Positions 5,463 to 6,770 of a DNA stretch of 6,770 bases are shown here, in pieces. Positions within the stretch are counted from its first letter, which is position 1. Every line of letters begins with the position of its first letter. The DNA is from an uncultured Clostridia bacterium (GTDB lineage: Bacteria; Bacillota; Clostridia; Christensenellales; Aristaeellaceae). The notes under the pieces were generated by a model, which was not told the origin of the DNA, made no database searches, and worked only from the letters and a program-made list of their open reading frames with translations. The stretch lies in NCBI GenBank assembly GCA_946615785.1, contig CAMOIA010000089.1, positions 1 to 6,770 on the forward strand, written 5' to 3'. Both the position numbers and the translations under genes were made by a program.

Positions 5463-6527
5463 TCAAACCCAGGAGCAGCCATTCCCGGCAAAAGTGCCGG
5501 GATTTTTTTGTGGATGATCACAGCCGCCCGGCGAAGGTGGCCCGGGCTGATTCCAGGGTCCGGGAGCGCCGCCTGGTGCGGGCGGGTTTTCCTGTACAGC
5601 CGGTACGCCCGGCTGTGCGCCAGGTACGTCTGCCTGCGGGGCGTCAGGCGGCGTATGCGCATACGAATCGGTCTGCGGGGAGAACGGCGCACCAAAGTCC
5701 GTCCCGCTGCCGGGGATGTCTGCCTGCGCAGGCGCCGGAACTGCCTGCTCGTCCGGCTGCGGCAGGGAGCTGTCCCTGAGCGGCTCTTGCCGGGTTTCTG
5801 CGGACGAAGGCGCGTCCTCTCTGGACGCGTCCTCAGACCCGCCGGAGGATTCCCCGGGAAGCGTAGGCTCACCGTCCGGACCGTTTGTTAAATCGCCAAA
5901 GGGCAGACGGTAATAGGTTTCGGCTTCGGCAAGATCAGCGGGCGCGAAGCTGTCCCATACATAATCGAAGCGGCCGAGGGTCGTATCGGCATCACGGGCC
6001 CTGTCCGCGTTTTGCCAGGTAACTTCGCGGATCTCAAGGCTGCTGCCTTCCCCCGCCTCTCGGATTTCACCCGCAGCAGGGCTCGTGCGGCCGAAGCGGT
6101 CCGCGACGCCAACGAGCACGGTGGCATCGGCATCCGACGAGGCAAACACTCTCTTCTCGGCGTCCGCCGCGCGTTCAAAGCGGGTAAAGGGCATCACGCC
6201 GCCGGTCTGCAGATCGCGCGCGTCGAGCACCTCGCCCCGCGCATTCAGGGTAAACTGTACGGAATAAACGTCCGAATCCATGCTGACATAGGTCCATGGA
6301 ACGTATTTTGTGACCGCCATGCCGCTGGTCGCCACCATCAGCGTCACACACGCCGCCAGCAGTGCCGCCCGGCGCAGAGGGTGCCGCTTTCCCCGGGAGG
6401 AAACATCGACTTCAATTTGCTGACCGACGCGGTAAAATCGATCCGTGATCTCCAGAAACTGACCGCCGTCGACCAGCACGACGGCCCTGCCATGATCCAC
6501 AGCCATGACGACCGCTTTCTTTTTCAT
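5463..6527 (-). CDS. rsgI: RsgI-like transmembrane anti-sigma factor
   Basis: This is the probable membrane-anchored inhibitor of the SigI-like factor encoded just upstream. Residues 1-45 match the RsgI N-terminal cytoplasmic domain, which binds sigma (KKAVVMAVDHGRAVVLVDGG, then GQQIEV). A basic stretch (RGKRHPLRR, 45-53) leads into one membrane segment at about 52-76. The extracytoplasmic part begins YVSMDSDVYSVQFTLN (80-95), aligning with the conserved start of the RsgI juxtamembrane domain, and runs to about 210. Residues 211-354 are a Pro, Gly, Ser and acidic low-complexity tail, probably spanning the cell wall; no carbohydrate-binding or enzyme domain is seen. The Asn-Pro bond reported to be self-cleaved in studied RsgI proteins is not present in the aligned stretch. 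Start ATG 6527 overlaps the sigI stop by 4 nt, with GGGGGAGGAGG upstream. The last codons overlap the plus-strand terminator, so the extreme C-terminus is less certain. Confidence 0.83.
   Translation of the reverse strand: MKKKAVVMAVDHGRAVVLVDGGQFLEITDRFYRVGQQIEVDVSSRGKRHPLRRAALLAACVTLMVATSGMAVTKYVPWTYVSMDSDVYSVQFTLNARGEVLDARDLQTGGVMPFTRFERAADAEKRVFASSDADATVLVGVADRFGRTSPAAGEIREAGEGSSLEIREVTWQNADRARDADTTLGRFDYVWDSFAPADLAEAETYYRLPFGDLTNGPDGEPTLPGESSGGSEDASREDAPSSAETRQEPLRDSSLPQPDEQAVPAPAQADIPGSGTDFGAPFSPQTDSYAHTPPDAPQADVPGAQPGVPAVQENPPAPGGAPGPWNQPGPPSPGGCDHPQKNPGTFAGNGCSWV
5483..5509 (+). terminator. intrinsic terminator of the ATPase-dnaD-loader operon
   Basis: CCCGGCA (5484-5490) and TGCCGGG (5495-5501) form a 7-bp GC-rich stem with loop AAAG, extended by one T-A pair. 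The stem is followed by A and seven T residues (5503-5509). It lies about 140 nt after the stop of the helicase-loader gene. It falls within the 3' end of the oppositely oriented rsgI coding sequence, encoding part of that protein's C-terminal tail. Confidence 0.9.
5652..5665. repeat. 14-bp perfect palindrome
   Basis: CGTATGCGCATACG is a perfect inverted repeat with no spacer. It lies within the part of rsgI encoding the low-complexity tail. The sequence fact is certain; a binding-site function is not supported by its position and it may be chance. Confidence 0.4.
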
Positions 6528-6770
6528 GCCTCCTCCCCCTTTCCGGCAAGGTATTCGCGAAGCGCGGGAAAATCTCCCGCTTCGATTTCAATTGCGGTGA
6601 TTATATATTTCCGGAACTGATCCAGAAGCTTCCGTGCAATCGGGACGCCTGTCTCCATTTCTGATGCGGGCAGCTTCAGCGTGCGCCGAAGGCGCACAAG
6701 CAGCGTCTGGAGACGGGTTACGAATCTGGCGGCCTTCAGACAGGTGTGTCTCGTTTTTCGAGCCTTCGGG
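6524..6770 (-). CDS. sigI: SigI-like RNA polymerase sigma factor, C-terminal fragment (5' part outside window)
   Basis: The minus-strand frame from the right edge encodes 81 residues and stops at TGA (6524-6526). It begins PKARKTRHTCLKAARFV and continues with LRRTLKLPASEMETGVPIA, RKLLDQFRKYIITAIEIEA and GDFPALREYLAGKGEEA. A helix-turn-helix-like stretch followed by (R)KYIIxAIxI and a short acidic tail matches the C-terminal DNA-binding region of SigI factors. These factors control heat, envelope or polysaccharide-response genes in Bacillus and Clostridia. The 4-nt overlap with the rsgI start is the arrangement typical of sigI-rsgI operons. No internal start was sought because the gene continues beyond the window; its promoter, often autoregulated in this family, is not visible. 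Confidence 0.83.
   Translation of the reverse strand, partial: PKARKTRHTCLKAARFVTRLQTLLVRLRRTLKLPASEMETGVPIARKLLDQFRKYIITAIEIEAGDFPALREYLAGKGEEA

Noticed and set aside
5432..5872. 146-codon minus-strand ORF overlapping rsgI in another frame
   Set aside because: It is Arg/Pro-rich and typical of an out-of-frame GC-rich sequence. It was kept only as a possible alternative C-terminus if a frameshift exists.
6012..6620. 202-codon plus-strand ORF opposite rsgI and sigI
   Set aside because: The minus strand carries a recognisable RsgI N-terminal domain, membrane segment, ribosome-binding site and sigI overlap. The plus frame has none of these.

Overview
The window looks like chromosomal DNA of a GC-rich member of the Clostridia (Firmicutes), possibly from the Christensenellales or Oscillospirales; this placement is inference. 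The evidence is a DnaD-type primosome protein next to a DnaI/DnaC-like helicase loader, and a SigI/RsgI sigma/anti-sigma pair. Both are Firmicutes hallmarks. Codons are strongly GC-biased at third positions, which also produces many long but meaningless ORFs on the opposite strands.

Layout, left to right. (1) Bases 1-246, minus strand: a tRNA cluster transcribed leftward in the order Arg(TCT), His(GTG), Gln(TTG). The Gln gene is cut by the window edge. A near-perfect sigma-70-type promoter (TTGACA, 17 bp, TAATAT) drives it from 287-315. (2) Bases 247-547: a divergent intergenic region holding that promoter and a rightward promoter (480-508) for the next operon. No RNA gene or riboswitch was recognised there. 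(3) Bases 548-5343, plus strand: three tightly packed genes that look like one operon. They are a 789-residue P-type ATPase resembling mycobacterial CtpE (TTG start), a 482-residue DnaD-family protein, and a 323-residue DnaI/DnaC-like AAA+ ATPase. The ATPase-dnaD gap is 13 bp and the dnaD-loader overlap is 8 bp. (4) Bases 5344-5509: a convergent end region with one intrinsic terminator for each strand. The plus-strand terminator lies inside the 3' coding end of the opposing gene. (5) Bases 5463-6770, minus strand: an rsgI-like transmembrane anti-sigma factor gene, preceded with a 4-nt overlap by the 3' end of a sigI-like sigma factor gene that runs off the right edge.

How the genes work together. 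The DnaD-like protein and the helicase loader are the usual Firmicutes pair that brings the replicative helicase to the origin or to restarted forks. The ATPase, a cation pump of largely uncharacterised specificity, is probably only their transcriptional companion. SigI and RsgI would form a separate stress- or envelope-sensing module in which RsgI holds SigI at the membrane.

I see no mobile element, CRISPR array or clearly new multi-gene system. The points most worth a second look are the four DDBH2-like repeats in the DnaD-family protein, the loss of the Asn-Pro autoproteolysis site in the RsgI-like protein, and the crossed terminators between the two convergent operons.
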